The notes under the pieces: generated by a model
What the model was told of the DNA's origin: nothing
What the model saw: only the letters and a program-made list of their open reading frames with translations
The model's database searches: none
In this document: positions 13,021 through 26,029 of the stretch, in pieces
Numbering within the stretch: position 1 is the stretch's first letter
Layout: each line of letters begins with the position of its first letter
Assembly: GCA_022113835.1 (NCBI GenBank)
Contig: JAILWY010000004.1
Span: forward strand, 8,311,501 to 8,375,500
Source: Atopsyche davidsoni
Taxonomy: Eukaryota > Arthropoda > Insecta > Trichoptera > Hydrobiosidae
Length of the DNA: 64,000 nucleotides
Reading direction: 5' to 3'
Translations under genes and position numbers: made by a program

Positions 13021-14015
13021 GGAAAAAATCTAATGATAAAAAACGTGCAGGACTTATTATTCATCACTCGTACCTTTGAGGTAATGTATATGAACTAGAA
13101 AAAATATAAAAAGCTTTATTTTCAACCCTGCTGGCTGTACAGAGTTTTCCATTTTCGGATGGTATTATGGCTGTTGACTTTTGATACGCAAAATTTCGAA
13201 TTGAGTTACATTTTTATTCATATTTGTATAAAAATGTTTTTTTTGTATATTAATTCAATCGGAAAACCCAATCAAAATATAAGTATTAAAATAATCTAAA
13301 ATCATAATATTATTCTATAGCTTAAATAAACTAACACTCAATCAATACTAAACATCGGAGTTTTACATATCAAAAGCAGAGTATCCGTTCGATTATGTGC
13401 GTAATAGTAAATAGTACGTTTAAAGGTACAAGTGCGCTTTGAATGTTTACACGGACTGTGCGTTGTATTGATGATATGTCAGCGATGAGATGTCATGAAG
13501 TGTCCAAGCGAATTTTATGTGAAACAATTTAAAATACCACTAAATAAATATAAATAAAACAAAAAACTACTTTTCTTATAAAATTAATTTTAATGGAAAT
13601 AGTAAAATCCCCTGTTGTCTACAGACTGCCAAGAAACAAGTTTGTTTACTCGTATATCTTTTGATCTAAGATAAAAGGTTTTCTTCAAAACGAAAAGCTC
13701 TAGATATTTTTAGTTTATGTAAAAGTTCTAAGGTAGTAAGAAATCCCCTTTGTCTTATAATTCTATATACCGCGTACCTTATTGTTTTTAGAAAGATATC
13801 CATCACGTATACACAAAACTAAAAGCGACCCCTTACTAGCGACTTCACAATGTTGACTGATTTGTATAGCTTAGAATGACAGCGGCTTCCCGTAACAAGG
13901 AAAACTAAGATTGTATTTTTATTACAATAAATAAGTGAGAATATGAGCAGTATGTGTTTCGGTTTAACAACAAATCTTAATATAAACGATACAATAATAA
14001 ATATTCGCAATGATA

Positions 14016-14018
<3 letters not shown>
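13021..14018. other. AT-rich non-coding stretch
   Basis: Nothing identified. Confidence 0.55.

Positions 14019-14096
<78 letters not shown>
14019..14096. repeat. (TA)39 microsatellite
   Basis: A 78-bp uninterrupted run of TA. It is pure and therefore probably length-variable and prone to cruciform formation. Confidence 0.97.
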
Positions 14097-14099
<3 letters not shown>

Positions 14100-14396
14100 T
14101 AAGTCATAACAATTATTTTATAATTCATGGTCTTTCAAAGACAATAGCAATGGAGATGACCAACCGGACAGCCTGGCTATTATAGTGAAATTTAAGTTCT
14201 AAAGGGCTTGCAGTTTTAGGAAAATAAAATTGTTAGTAAGTATGTCAAACATGAGTAAAAACAATGATTTATTTATTTGAATCATACAAACGTTTATATT
14301 AAATCATTACCACAAGCTAAATATGTATTTCTAATTCCGTAAGGTAAACCGTGAGGTGTTTTCACAAGTAAATCAGTTATATTTGACAGTGATGAC

Positions 14397-14690
14397 ATGA
14401 AGCATAATTTAATTTATCCAAATGAAGGGTTTTTAGAAACGGTAAATCAATTCGCACCTCGGCGCCGGTGCAGTCCGCGCCGAGGGCCTCCCGGCGCCGC
14501 CGCTGGTGATTACTTCGGAAACTCCCGCAAGCCTTTTCCCGGCTCTTTCCCTAGACTTTTAATATCCAAGCACTCGCCGTGCTTCTCTAACGTATTCGAC
14601 TCCAATCTCGAGACTTTCGCATTGAAGGGACATTATTCTGAGCGAATACACGGTTGGTTCTTCTGCCACTGGGATTTGTAAATATAATAC
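14397..14690. promoter_or_regulatory. GC-rich island with an incidental 94-codon frame
   Basis: The GC core at 14455-14510 has GGCGCCGG-type CpG clusters. An ATG at 14397 opens 94 codons on the plus strand. The first 19 codons are AT-rich background and the middle is Arg/Pro/Gly-rich, with no signal, membrane or domain pattern, so I do not call it a gene. Confidence 0.3.
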
Positions 14691-14829
14691 AACTTTTAGT
14701 TTATTGCATTTAAATATTGAAGCTTTTAAATATTAATAAAAAATAAACCAAATGTCAAGCAATCTTCTATGCACTCTCAACTTATGTTAAGTACAATTTT
14801 TTTAAATTTTATATTTTAGTATAATTTTT

Positions 14830-15190
14830 GGTTGATTTATTCACCAAACGAGCTGAGCTATCCGAAGGCATTGCGAGCAATAAATCAAACTGCAGAACCC
14901 ATCGAGGCGGGATCCTTATCAAAAGCGGGACAAAAGCAAACCGATCAATTCCTCCAATCAAAATAACGAATTCAATTCAGGACTAAGATTCAGACAATCC
15001 CCGGCTTAATGAAAAGTCGGCGCGAGCTGCGCGGGGCGGCACCCCCGATTGAATCCGGCCATCGGTCCGCCGGGCATCCCCAATTAAAAACCCTCCAAGC
15101 GCTGACTTCTTAATTATTCCCCCCGGACTGAGCGCCGACAGTCTGCTCGTCGACGTTTAAGGGATTGACTTCATATTCGTCGCTCGATGA
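14830..15190. promoter_or_regulatory. long island with three TCF-like words
   Basis: ATCAAA occurs at 14884-14889, 14918-14923 and 14957-14962, which fits the TCF/Pangolin core in a 79-bp span. Downstream are TAATGA, CAATTAAA and a TTAATTATTCC homeodomain-type word near 15110, between CpG-rich blocks. No reading frame is apparent. This is one of the longest islands and a good candidate enhancer by composition. Confidence 0.35.
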
Positions 15191-18100
15191 AGATTATGGC
15201 AACGCTTTCTGTTGTGGGTGTAACAAACTTTTTCGTAAAAACAACGCTTAGCATTTTTATGCTATTGTTTGTTTATAATGTAATTCTTTCTTAATTTATT
15301 TTTAGTATGTGAATCAAAAATTTTCATGACAGTTCTTTTGTTTTTATTTTCATCATTATTTTAGATAAAGCGTTTGATTAAATTTAATTCAACCTTCGTC
15401 ATGCCTAAATATTCTGAGAATAATATTTAAATATTATTGTATTATAATTATGTTATTAGCAGATTGAATAATTAAGACTTAGATATAATAAATATTATTA
15501 TAAATTAATTACGAAACAAGATCTTATGAACTCGTTTTGTATATATTATATTCTAAACATAAACCACACCCAAAAAATAATTTCAATATTTTCCTATTTG
15601 GTAGAATATTTTAGACAACGTATTTTTGTTTTAAATGTATCCTTAGTAAAAATGTATTTAGTAAAAAAGTTAACCAATTCATCACATTTAAAATAAAAAT
15701 AATTAATAAATTGAAATAACCTCTATTTATTTCTATAATGCGATTCGTTCGCATTAATTATGTAAAAACGAATTTGTTTAATACAAAGGAATTTATAATG
15801 ATTACATACTTAACAATCATAATTAATAAAATTTATTTAAACAAAACATTTGATATTCCGTATAATATACCATAAAAAAACATTTAAGTAAGAACGACTT
15901 AAAATCACATATTAAATGGAAAGAAGTATGTGTCTTAAATTTACGAGTATTTGGATTGAGAAATTTACATGCAATATTTACCCAACAATATTAAACACAA
16001 TACTTAAAAGATAAGGAAAATGATAGTATGTGCTCAGTTTGGGTTGAAAAGCTAATCTAATACATTTTCCACGAGTCATAATATGGGTAAGCTGTAACCA
16101 GTCAATAATGGACTTGCAGACTCGTTGATCGCAGGAAAGCCTTCTTTTTTGTAGCGCCTGTGGTTTCACAACCCTTTTGGTCTAAGCTTTAAATAACATC
16201 GGTTTTAACACTGAGACTTGGAGTAACTTCCATTAGCTCAAATTGCCTCGTTAAAAAAGTAATTAGCGAACCAAACTACGGTCTATTATCGATTCTCCAA
16301 CACGTTATAAAACTTTTTTTCAAGAATATAAGTTAAATTGACTTACAACGATAAACAAAGATTATTTAAACCCCTAAGAAAGCTTTAAGTTTAAAAAAAC
16401 TATAATTATGATTTATTTATTGATAAATAAACTCGAGCGTTGAGATTTTTTTTTTACTGAAATTTAAAATTAATATTTTTGATATTGGGTATTGGGTAAA
16501 ATTTAATTATAATATTTAAAAAAATAAAAGTATGATGTTAAGTCACTTATTTATTTAAAAAAACGAAAGAAAAACTGGTCGCTTTATAAAATTAATAAAG
16601 TACTAATTCATTTATTATTTAAGGTACAAAAGAGTTTTATAAAATAATAAATGTATTTAAAAATCTCTGTATTGAACCATATCTTGATTATTCTATTATT
16701 ATTATTATATATTTTTTTAAAATAGAAACATACTTAAAAAAACATCTGTAATTTTAAAAAAGCTTCAATTCGATGGTATTTTTTTATATTTTAGACAGCA
16801 AATAATACGGCCGCATTTGATACCGCGAGCGAGTATACTCGTATTAGAGTGAACAAGCTCCAAACCAATCTACGCGGTGTTATTATTGAATAAACACTTT
16901 TTCAATTAGGTAGCCCGAGACGATTCCAATGAAAACACAGTGCTCTAATTCAGGGGTTTCAAGTTTCAAAAGATAGTACCATCAAATAAAGAAAAATATT
17001 CCCCTAATGCAGTTATCAAATATAACTTTGATGCTTTGATTATTTTTATATCATCTGAACATCAAATTCTGAACTCAATTAATTAAAAAAAATCACAATT
17101 TTAATATTTAATCAATGAGTTGCACAATTTTAGATCAATTTTAAATCAAATAACCAATAATTTATTTTAAAACTTATCAAATAGTGTTAGGTTTCTGGAA
17201 ATATTATACAATCAGATAAAACCTCAGAAATCAAGGTGAAATTAAACAATTTGCCATATCAAAGATACTGAAAAGAGAAAATTTCACTTTGTTTATTATA
17301 CTTGTAAAGTTTGTTTGCTACGATAATTATATGAAGTAGTTTTGCCAAAAAGACAAGATGATGGCCGTAAAAAATAGATGAAAGGTCGGGTCACTTGTTC
17401 GTCCCAGAACTTTTTTGTATGCAAAATTTACCTAATTTCCTACCGATGCCTGAAAAGCTTTGATGGATAGTTAAAATCGATTTTCTATTTAAATGCACTG
17501 ACATCAAATAAAATGGATATATGATTTAAAAAAAGCTGTTTTTCTATTTGGTTAGATGTGACCAGATACTATATTAAATTAATGTTTATGTTTACTTTCA
17601 TTGAAAAAAATTCGGTCATTTACATTTTGAAGTCGCTTTAGACAATATATTAGGCTAATAATTTTTTTTATGTGTGATATTTTGTTACTATTTATTTTTT
17701 CTAGTTGGCATTTTCCGACACTTATTTAAATGGACGCTTGCTCGATGTGGTATTGTAGGTATCATGTAAGGAGTTAGGCATTAAATATACAAAAAATAAA
17801 GTATAATACAGTACTTCACAATCAAAATGTTTGAATAGTATATTGAATGTGTTGAATATTTGAATAATGTATCTCTACAATCCGTTATGATCTGAAAGGT
17901 TTCTGTTGTTACTTCCACGGACTGAAATAAAAGTTATCTTTTGTATTAAAGCACTTCAACTCCAAGTAAATATGAGTGGTTATGTAATACGAAACTATGT
18001 TATCTGAAGATATAAAAATATAAATATAAATTGAATTTAGAAAATGTCAAATTTGTTTACTTTAATTTTCTAACAAAATAAATCTTGTGTTTTTATAGAT

Positions 18101-18290
18101 ATTTCACTAGTATAAATCACATTATATGTAATATATCGCATTATACTATTTCAATATCAAATATTCAAGAAGCGATATAAAACAACTACATATTTGTACC
18201 TTTTAAATTTATTTATTTTACCTATATTGAAGATTTCTATAATATGGTGTGTAACATTGTCCAATACATATCAAAGGGGATGTTTAAATA
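15191..18290. other. 3.1-kb AT-rich stretch
   Basis: No gene, RNA or transposon end is seen. A perfect 12-bp palindrome CGAGTATACTCG lies at 16830-16841. Slightly GC-richer patches near 16060-16170 and 17340-17460 show no motif order. Confidence 0.55.
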
Positions 18291-18470
18291 GAAGAGATGT
18301 AATTCCTTTCACAGCATCCCCGCGTCCATTAGTGGGAAGTCGCGTAATGGAATCCGCCGATCGCTCCCTGGCCCGGCCGAGGTAGCGCTCCTCAGCCCGG
18401 CGCCCGGTTCGTGTGGACTTCCGTGATTGGAAGGTATTTCAACCAAAGCTTCTGTGCAACTGGACGAGAT
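18291..18470. promoter_or_regulatory. GC-rich island
   Basis: It has a GTGGGAA Su(H)-type word near 18331, a TGGAATCC word near 18348 and a following CpG-rich block. No gene is apparent. Confidence 0.3.
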
Positions 18471-19220
18471 AGGAAATATTCAGGGATCGGCTTATACAGA
18501 TAATGTGTGCTTCTTACTATTTATATATTCCCAATTAATTTTTTATAAAATTAGGTAAGCATTCAAAATTTATAAACGTTATTAAAAATCAAATGGAGAT
18601 TTTTTATGTTACCATATTATTTGTATTCTAATTTAAATTTGAATGATTTGTATTTTTCATCATATTATTAATAGGCCAAAATAACTGCGCTTAGTATGGA
18701 TCATATTTTTTTTTAGAAAAGATAAAACTTATTAGAATCTATAAAAAAACTTAATATATGCTGGCCTCCATTTGTTGGTCATATTATATTAACAAAATCA
18801 AAATGCCTTTTATTCATATCAGAAATGTGAGGTGATTGGAGAGAACACCATAACACCGTGCTATGAAAACGACGACGCCAGTCAGATTCTTTATAAAAAG
18901 TAATACGAAATGCCTCTTTAATTTTTTTTTGGGTAAAATATAACTTTACATATTTTCATTATTTATGAATTTTAATTATAAAATTGATCACTGCTCAGTG
19001 GTATTCAGTATAGTAAAGCCTGACAGCGCATCGCTAAATCATCGCTTAGTAATTAATGCTGAAAGGGTTCTTTTAGAAAGGTAGGCGAATATGCGAATTG
19101 TCTTAGTTTAATCTTTGTAAGTGTAGAAACTTTAATAACAATTATTAAGTACTAAGCATTAACCTGAAAAAAAGTAAGCTGGACCGACTGAGTGAAAAAG
19201 TAATTCCAAAGAGTTTATTT
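18471..19220. other. AT-rich non-coding stretch
   Basis: Nothing identified. Confidence 0.5.
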
Positions 19221-19460
19221 ATCGGATTAAGAGATTTATGGGGTTCTATTTCAGGATGAGTGTCTCTCGATCGGAGTGCCTACTGATTGGATGGTCAGCT
19301 AGTTTATTAATGAGGCAGTCCGGTCGGTGCGGCGCGTCCGCAGGGGCTCTCCATCAGCAGCCCGCGGAATCAATCGCGCGACGTGCGGCGCGGGCCCGGC
19401 CGGGGGCGCAGCGCCTATTCAAGGACGCACCGGCGACTCGATTATACGTTAACAACTTTA
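19221..19460. promoter_or_regulatory. CpG-rich island
   Basis: High GC from about 19315 to 19435 with many CpG steps and GGGCCCGGCC near 19390. The open plus frame is Ala/Arg-rich and ends in AT background, so it is not treated as coding. Confidence 0.3.
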
Positions 19461-19564
19461 TATAACAATCATTTACTGCTATCCCCGTAAAAATATAATT
19501 TTATAAAAAAACGATTTATAACTGGGTATAGAAAAAAAAACCAAAATTCATTGGAAATATTATC

Positions 19565-19885
19565 TAAAAAAGGATGATCAGGTTCGGTTCCGCGGGACTA
19601 TTCCCCGGCGGAGAAAGCTTCTCGGGCTGCTTAATAAAAAAAAGCCGTATCGCCCCATCGCTCACTTTATCATTAGCGCCATCATTTTTATTCGGAAATA
19701 ACTTTCTAAAATTCAAAAACACTCATAAATCAAAGCGATAAAAACGGAATGGTTCTGTTGTCAATAGAGCCGACCGAGAGCGGCCCGGGGCGGGGGGCAA
19801 GAGGCCGGGGGCGCGGGGCGCGGGGCGCGGCGCGCGCTTCGGTCAGCCTGCGATCTGCGCCGCGGCCCATGCGAGGGGTGCCCGC
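19565..19885. promoter_or_regulatory. GC-rich island with a GCGCGGG minisatellite and G-quadruplex motif
   Basis: From about 19783 to 19838 the plus strand has runs of four to six G separated by short C/G spacers, including about three units of a 7-bp GCGCGGG repeat. It can form G-quadruplexes and is nearly pure G+C. The surroundings (19590-19640, 19840-19885) are also GC-rich. No coding frame is apparent. Confidence 0.4.
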
Positions 19886-21280
19886 TGCTAATTGTGTTTT
19901 TATGTATATTCAACCGTATTTATTCTGAAGAAAATCAACATTTTTTAGCATGGATATGTGTTTTATTCACCGTTGCAGGTTCCAGTTTTTGTTTCCATTT
20001 TTCGACCCGCCGTTTGATACATTGTTTCGTAGCTTTTTGTACGTGCTATTTGTTGCGAATATCCGAAAGGTTCTCTCTGGCGAGTTGTTTTGTTCGCGGA
20101 ACGCTTTCATCTAAAATATATAGAAGCTCCCCCCTGCATCCGTCTACTTCTACTTGCGCAGTAAAAAAATAATTAAAATGTCACAATGCGACTGCTAGGC
20201 CTACACAAATGACAAATACAATTATTTATAAGTATGGCAACACTTTATCATGCAGAAAGCGAGAGAATCAATCTATAAAAGTAATTAAAAGAGTTCTGTG
20301 ATAAAATAAAAGAAATTACCGTCACCGGAACAATTTGATACTAAAGTAATTAATTTATTCTTAAAAAAATATCAAGTATACTTACAATCTATTTGTAATA
20401 CTATATTTTTGCAAATATTTAAAATAAACCATTTTAATGTTTCTTGTAAATGAGCTCTCAGAATATCAATTTAATTTAGTAATAAATCATCTCCTCAATG
20501 AATTAAAAAACATTTGCTTTCTAGTAAATAAAAAATGTTAGCATTAGCGTCGTTATATATTTTAATGCATTCTAAAGAAACTCTAGCATTAAAAATAATA
20601 TTTTGACATGGGATATTGCAGCGTCTTTAATGAGAAAACAAAATATAAGACGATCCTCTTACTGTATCGCATTACCCTGTTAAAACGGCTCTTTGACATT
20701 TATTCCTACACCGAAATATAATAACTTTATGCAAAATAACTTTTATTAGAAATTTAACAAAACGTAGTTCGTATTCTACATCTGAATTTAATTTGATGTC
20801 ATAAAAAATGCGTTGTTTTGATATTCAAGGAAATAAAGGAGAGACAAAGCATAATGTCAGCATTATATTTTCTCTGATAGCTTTGAAAGATGCTATCGGT
20901 TATTTTTTTTACGTTTTATGAATACATATACATTTTATCTCCTGAGCTGTTTCCTGGAACGTTTGATCAAGATAATTTTATTATTCGGTCCTTTTTGTTA
21001 TTATTTTTACTATGATACACTTTTATATTCTTGATATTGTGTTCAAAATAATCAAAATCAAGAGAACAAACTCAAACTATAAACTCTTATCGGGTTATTT
21101 TATTAATGAATAGCATTACTATTGCATTATCTTCACGTATATTGTATGAAACTTGCATTTTAAAATACTGTCTTCGTTGGCTGTCATTCTTGATTGCTTT
21201 ATAAAAAGCATGAAAATTTTAATGCATTATCAAAGCAAAGCAATAAGCGAAGTAACAATCCAAGCATACAACAAAAAAAG
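19886..21280. other. AT-rich non-coding stretch
   Basis: An open plus frame near 19894-20172 lacks coding composition. A 6-bp stem GATAGC/GCTATC lies near 20876-20897. Nothing else is apparent. Confidence 0.5.
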
Positions 21281-21580
21281 GCAACAAGTTACCTAAAATT
21301 TGCGACTTCTTTCCGCACATGTGCACCCGTCGGAAGGGCTGGACGGAAGGCTTTTGTGGGAATTACTTTTGCCTGGCCTGGCTGTGAGGGCATGTACCCC
21401 TTTATTATGAGGCTACATAATATTACGGCATTCAATTATAACCTGAGGTTGAATTCCACTTCTGGTGAGGTTACTCGGAGCTATGGTCGCCAAACAGGAC
21501 GACGGCATTGAAATATGAATATGGTTTAAGTGTCGTGAGTTATGGACGCAGCAATAAACTCGCTCGGGCCACATAAGATT
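21281..21580. promoter_or_regulatory. GC-richer island
   Basis: Moderate GC from 21310 to 21570, containing the recurrent 11-mer GGTTGAATTCC at 21447-21457. The 105-codon plus frame starts in AT-rich DNA and shows no protein-like pattern. Confidence 0.25.
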
Positions 21581-21730
21581 ATTAATATCTCTCAATGTAT
21601 TTTAACGTCCTAATTATATTTTGACTTTACCGTACAGCAGCAAATCTGAATTACAACAAACACTCTGATCGACCAATCGTCACTTGGTTCAGTACTTCGA
21701 CATTTAACCACATGGAAACGCTTAGTAAAA

Positions 21731-21733
<3 letters not shown>

Positions 21734-21804
<71 letters not shown>
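21734..21804. repeat. (TA)n microsatellite, 71 bp
   Basis: A pure TA run followed by a broken CATATATA tail. Confidence 0.97.
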
Positions 21805-21810
<6 letters not shown>

Positions 21811-22174
21811 TAAATTCTAAATTGTATAAAAAAATAAATATATCATAAAAAAGCAACTTCCTGATAAAGGTTTTAGTGTATTTCTTTGTACACAAGAGAA
21901 TATCATAAGCCGGATACAGTCGGTCCTTTCTTAAAGCTTTGAAATTTCGCTTGTTTGCGCTTTCCCCCGCGGCCTGCTGACATTATAGAATATAATCATT
22001 AATAAACCCCATTTTGGTTTTTATTCGTTTTATATATTTAAAATTAAAAATATTCGCAATTGATTTAACTTAATTTTTTTGGATGCAATAAACACAGGTG
22101 CAATTTTTAAAATCACGTACGACGTTTCCAAAACTTATACATAATAAAGATTTGACCTGCAATAACATAAAATA

Positions 22175-22420
22175 TGGCACAGAGCAGTGAGGGCAGGGGA
22201 GGAGCGCCTGGCGGCAGGGCGTAGGTACGATTGCAATATCAGATAGAGGCTGGCGCGAGGGCGCACTCTCGGAGATTTATTATTTCATATTAAACTTGCT
22301 ACGCACGGAGCCTTATTTATGGAAGAACAAATTGCATGTCCCTCGGTTTACAGTTTTTTCTAATGTGTGACATTGGGCTTGCCGGCGGCTGGAGCTATGG
22401 AAAGGATAATAGGGATACCT
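22175..22420. promoter_or_regulatory. GC-richer island
   Basis: It contains ATTGCAAT, a perfect 8-bp palindrome of C/EBP type near 22232, a TTTATGG caudal-type word near 22315 and a GC-rich purine block at 22190-22225. No gene is apparent. Confidence 0.3.
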
Positions 22421-22578
22421 GAAAAACTGTGACTTTAGTGTTACCATATTTTTATGAACGTAAAAAAATCTGAAAACATTCGAACATATTTGTCACAAGA
22501 ATCTAAAACTTAAAGAAATTCTTAAAAGTAATCTATTATTTTAAATGCCACAAGCAGAAAATATTTTTAATTAACTAG

Positions 22579-22836
22579 TAAACCCCGTTTTTGCCATTCA
22601 ATCGAATACATCTAGCATTGCACTTCGCCGTATATATGATTTTTTATCGTGAGATCCATGAGATTTTGTTTGAAAACTCTAGCTGTCAAATTATGCCTGT
22701 GATGCGATGACTGACCAGGCGATAGCAAATCTTTGATTTCCGACCAAGCATTATTGTACGTAAATGTGATGAAAAGATATGGTCGCAAATGAATGACAGT
22801 TCTGTGTTGTTTTTTTGTTGTTGTGGCAGCCTGCAT
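22579..22836 (-). pseudogene. Helitron Rep/helicase fragment, broken
   Basis: Read on the minus strand from ATG 22836, residues 15-74 match the conserved N-terminal Helitron replication-protein block (Helitron_like_N). A LFITFT core is followed by W-S-E-I and the LLSPGQSS and ARVFKQ motifs, then IYGEVQC. A TAG at 22612-22614 stands where this family has Trp, and the same frame then continues with MYSIEWQKRGL, the next conserved motif. The match stops abruptly at about 22579, before the conserved catalytic region. In an intact element this protein starts rolling-circle transposition with a downstream helicase, which is absent here. The fragment is clearly inactive. Recognition is from memory of the family, not from a search. 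Confidence 0.85.
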
Positions 22837-22913
22837 TATATAATGGCAACGTCATACTAATCTTAACAAACATCAAGATCAGTGTTTTTTTGTTGGCAGT
22901 CTGCATATACGCG
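22806..22913. repeat. imperfect direct repeat beside the Helitron relic
   Basis: A TTTTTTTGTTG...GGCAGYCTGCAT word occurs at about 22810-22836 and again at about 22886-22908, spaced about 75 bp. The first copy overlaps the start of the Helitron relic. It may be a small duplication that arose after insertion. Confidence 0.5.
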
Positions 22914-22914
22914 A

Positions 22915-23385
22915 AATAATACTGTTCCTTTTTTGAAAAGTATTCGCTTCCACAAAATGTTGAAACTTTTGTATGGGAAATGTCGAAAATCTATTTAATT
23001 AAATAAACCGAATTTGATTATTATTTTTTAAATTTAAGTGATCTAAAATGAAACATATAGATTTCATAAAAACAATTGCACAAGCTTTTTCGACATTGTA
23101 TGGTGGATCATCGAGAAATTTTTTTGGATCCGAAAACGAATCTTATTGAAATAAGTTGTTACTTAGATAAAAAAAAAAATTCTTCGACAATTTAAAGTGA
23201 ATATTTAAAAAAAAATCAATTGAATAACGATGTTTTGATATACTATTATAGAATCGAAGGAATCATAAAAAAATGTTAAATGCACTGTAAAGTTTACTGG
23301 CTCTATAGGTGTAGCATCTCAGTCAACATTAAATATGTAACAAAACAAATGCCGTATCTTTAAAATAAAGGAAAAGCACATTAAT
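22915..23385. other. AT-rich non-coding stretch
   Basis: Nothing identified. No Helitron terminus (CTRR with a preceding hairpin) could be placed. Confidence 0.5.
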
Positions 23386-23389
23386 AGCT

Positions 23390-23720
23390 TGAAAGGAGAC
23401 TGGAGGAGCTCCTCGCTGGCGACGATGGCCGCGCCGCGATGCTTCTAAGACCATTAGCAGTATTATGGAAGCGAGCGAGTGTCCGTCTTGTCATTTTCAC
23501 ATTTTTTCAAACGAGACACATGACAAGCGGCATATTGTTTCACTGGAATTGCGATGCTTATCTTAGATAAGAATTCCTTTTTTGGAAATGGAAAAATGTT
23601 ATCTGGATCGTTAGTACTTAAGTAAGCACGGGGTTATGGCCGGCAGAGCCGCCGTAAACATTTGCAACGAGTTGGGAAATTAAAGCATGTCACTTCGTAT
23701 GGCTCGGATAATTGAAGCAT
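23390..23720. promoter_or_regulatory. GC-richer island
   Basis: A GC block at 23400-23480 (GCGACGATGGCCGCGCCGCG) and a second at 23630-23700. No frame is apparent. Confidence 0.25.
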
Positions 23721-24187
23721 TATTCTAGATAAACACATTCATAAAAAATAATATTTTTGCGAAGGCAAGATAAAGTTATATTGACATAAAAGAGTTCATT
23801 TATTTAACACGTATATTTTGCGTCCGTTCTCTCTTTAACTGAATGTAAAAATAAAAGAGAAATATTTTATAGTATTATGGTACTTTTTCTTCCTCAAGCA
23901 CACAGTATTTATTTATTTATATTGGGTAATTTTAAATTTTTTTTATTTAACTCTCCATTACGATGTGTCTCTGTATGGTTTTGACTATTGTTTTATGTTT
24001 TTAACTATTTTTGTATCATTACTTGACTTAGATATGACAAAATATTTGAAATAAATACTTTAATTATTCATATAACAGATGACATAAGAGTAAAATATAA
24101 TGTTTAATAGATCAGCATTTTTATCTTCAAATACTTTTACCCATAGTCACCCATAAAATGACGTTTATTTTAAATTACAGAACCACG

Positions 24188-24259
24188 GTGGTTGAATTGG
24201 ATCGGTCAGGTTGTAATAGCTAGGAGAGAGGATTCTTGTCACCCTTGTATCAAAAAAAA
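24188..24259 (+). repeat. tRNA-like retrosequence, degenerate copy with A tail
   Basis: TGGTTGAATTGG fits the polymerase III A-box consensus TRGYNNARNNGG. It is followed by an ATAGCT-AGG-AGAG block, a decayed B-box region GGATTCTTGTC and an A9 run at 24252-24260. The order and spacing match the second copy at 35111-35194, although the two are well diverged. It is most simply an old tRNA-derived SINE or tRNA retropseudogene. Confidence 0.5.
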
Positions 24260-24359
24260 ACTGCGAGAATTTTGATGTTTGTTTAATATTTAAATCGATT
24301 ATATAAAACGGGGCAAATGTGAAAATAAGACCAAAAATTAAAAAAAAATTAATAAAGGT

Positions 24360-24700
24360 CAATCGGGCTTATTGGTCAAACGTCAACCGCGGAGGAGGTC
24401 ACTCACGAGTGCTTTGTGTGATAATAACGGCAAAGCTGCACATAAATTGCAGAAAGGTCCATTACAGGAGGAGAGAGATAGGCTTGATGTATGCTTCAGT
24501 TTATTTACAAAGGTCACGGACTTAAGGTAACACGGGTTCTCGTGGTACGTTAGTCTTCAAAGGCAGACCGTTCCTCGGCTGGAGTTTTCTTTGCCAGTCA
24601 GGCACAAAGGGATCACGTGTTTATGATTTACTTCGTAGAAGGCTTACCCATAATGTACCTGCCACGTTTTTTCAGGACACGGGAAATGATAGCGAATAGA
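24360..24700. promoter_or_regulatory. island with nuclear-receptor half sites and an E-box
   Basis: AGGTCA half sites lie at 24396-24401 and 24511-24516 (the latter in an AAAGGTCA context, as bound by FTZ-F1/HR38-type receptors). A CACGTG E-box lies at 24614-24619. The GC content is modest and no gene is apparent. Function is inferred. Confidence 0.35.
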
Positions 24701-25975
24701 AAATGCTGTAATCTAAATATCACCGAATTCTAGAACATCGAAGGGTTTCTATTTAATAAATAATATAGAAAAGATTTCTAATAATGTACCAAAGGTATTA
24801 ACTTTTAGGCATGCGTAAAAATATATATTTTAATGTAAATAGTCTTTAAAATATTGAATTGCATGATCCATATAAATGTTAAAAAATATTTCATTCTTAT
24901 ACTATTTACCACGAATTTGGAAACAAAAAAAAAGGAAATTAAAACATGTTGAAATTGTTTGTTCACACGAACGGCATTCCACGAGCTATTATCTACATGG
25001 TAATATCAAGGTATTAATATTATATTGTCTTGGGTGTGTAAGCAATTCGGAAAATATTTTTATTATAAAAGTCGCTGAAAATATCTGATAAGGAAATTGT
25101 TTCTTAAGGCTTTACCTAATGAGGTTTTATCACGCTACTGTTAATTATAAGGCATACAACATTTATCTGATAAGTTTGTTTTTACAATTTTTGTATTATT
25201 TATGATAGAACTAACGCACAGTAGCTTTCATACGATAGGTTGATAGTAAAAATATTATTTTTATCATAAAAGAACAGAAAAGTTCCCTATAAATATTTAA
25301 AAAATATAATTATCACTTTTAAATTTTTGGCATGGTTAAATAATATCAAAATTATATTTGAAGAAAATCTACATTATTTTTTATTAATAAGATTTATCTT
25401 TGAACTGGACGTGAGATGATATACCGCAATAAGTTGGTTGCAAAAATATATATATTTTTTTAATAAAAGGTTTACTTTATATTCCCCAAGTGCTCAAAGA
25501 AAACACTAATTTCGTTACATTGTTGATATAAAGTCATGGCTTGAAGATTGAAATACGTTTTTGAATTACATTTGTACCTTTTCTTTGTTGAAAAATTAAT
25601 GATACAAAGCTGAGGTGTAGATTTTATTTACAAAAGAAATAGGCTTACATAGAAATATTAAAGAGAAAAATGCCTCATGAAATTTATTCTCTCACGAAGA
25701 GTAATGCGCATTCTCATTAGGGCCATAGAAAATCTTTCAGCTTTATTTAATGTTTAAGGACTACTTTTGGAAACATACGCAGTCAAATTGTTTAAATAGT
25801 ACGAGTATTGTATAAAAATATTTCTTTTCTAAAAACTACGCAAATACACAAAGATGTATAAAAGCGATAAGCCGTCGAAACTTTTAAAACATTTTCAAAT
25901 CTAAATTCCGTGAACGCAACATTAATAAAATGAATTCGCCATTAAAGTAGAGCACCTACTGTCTTAGAAGGCGTT
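24701..25975. other. AT-rich non-coding stretch
   Basis: Nothing identified. Confidence 0.55.
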
Positions 25976-26029
25976 TGTTTAATGAAAAAAAGTAGAAAAA
26001 ACGTGACGACGAAGTACTAACTAAAATAA

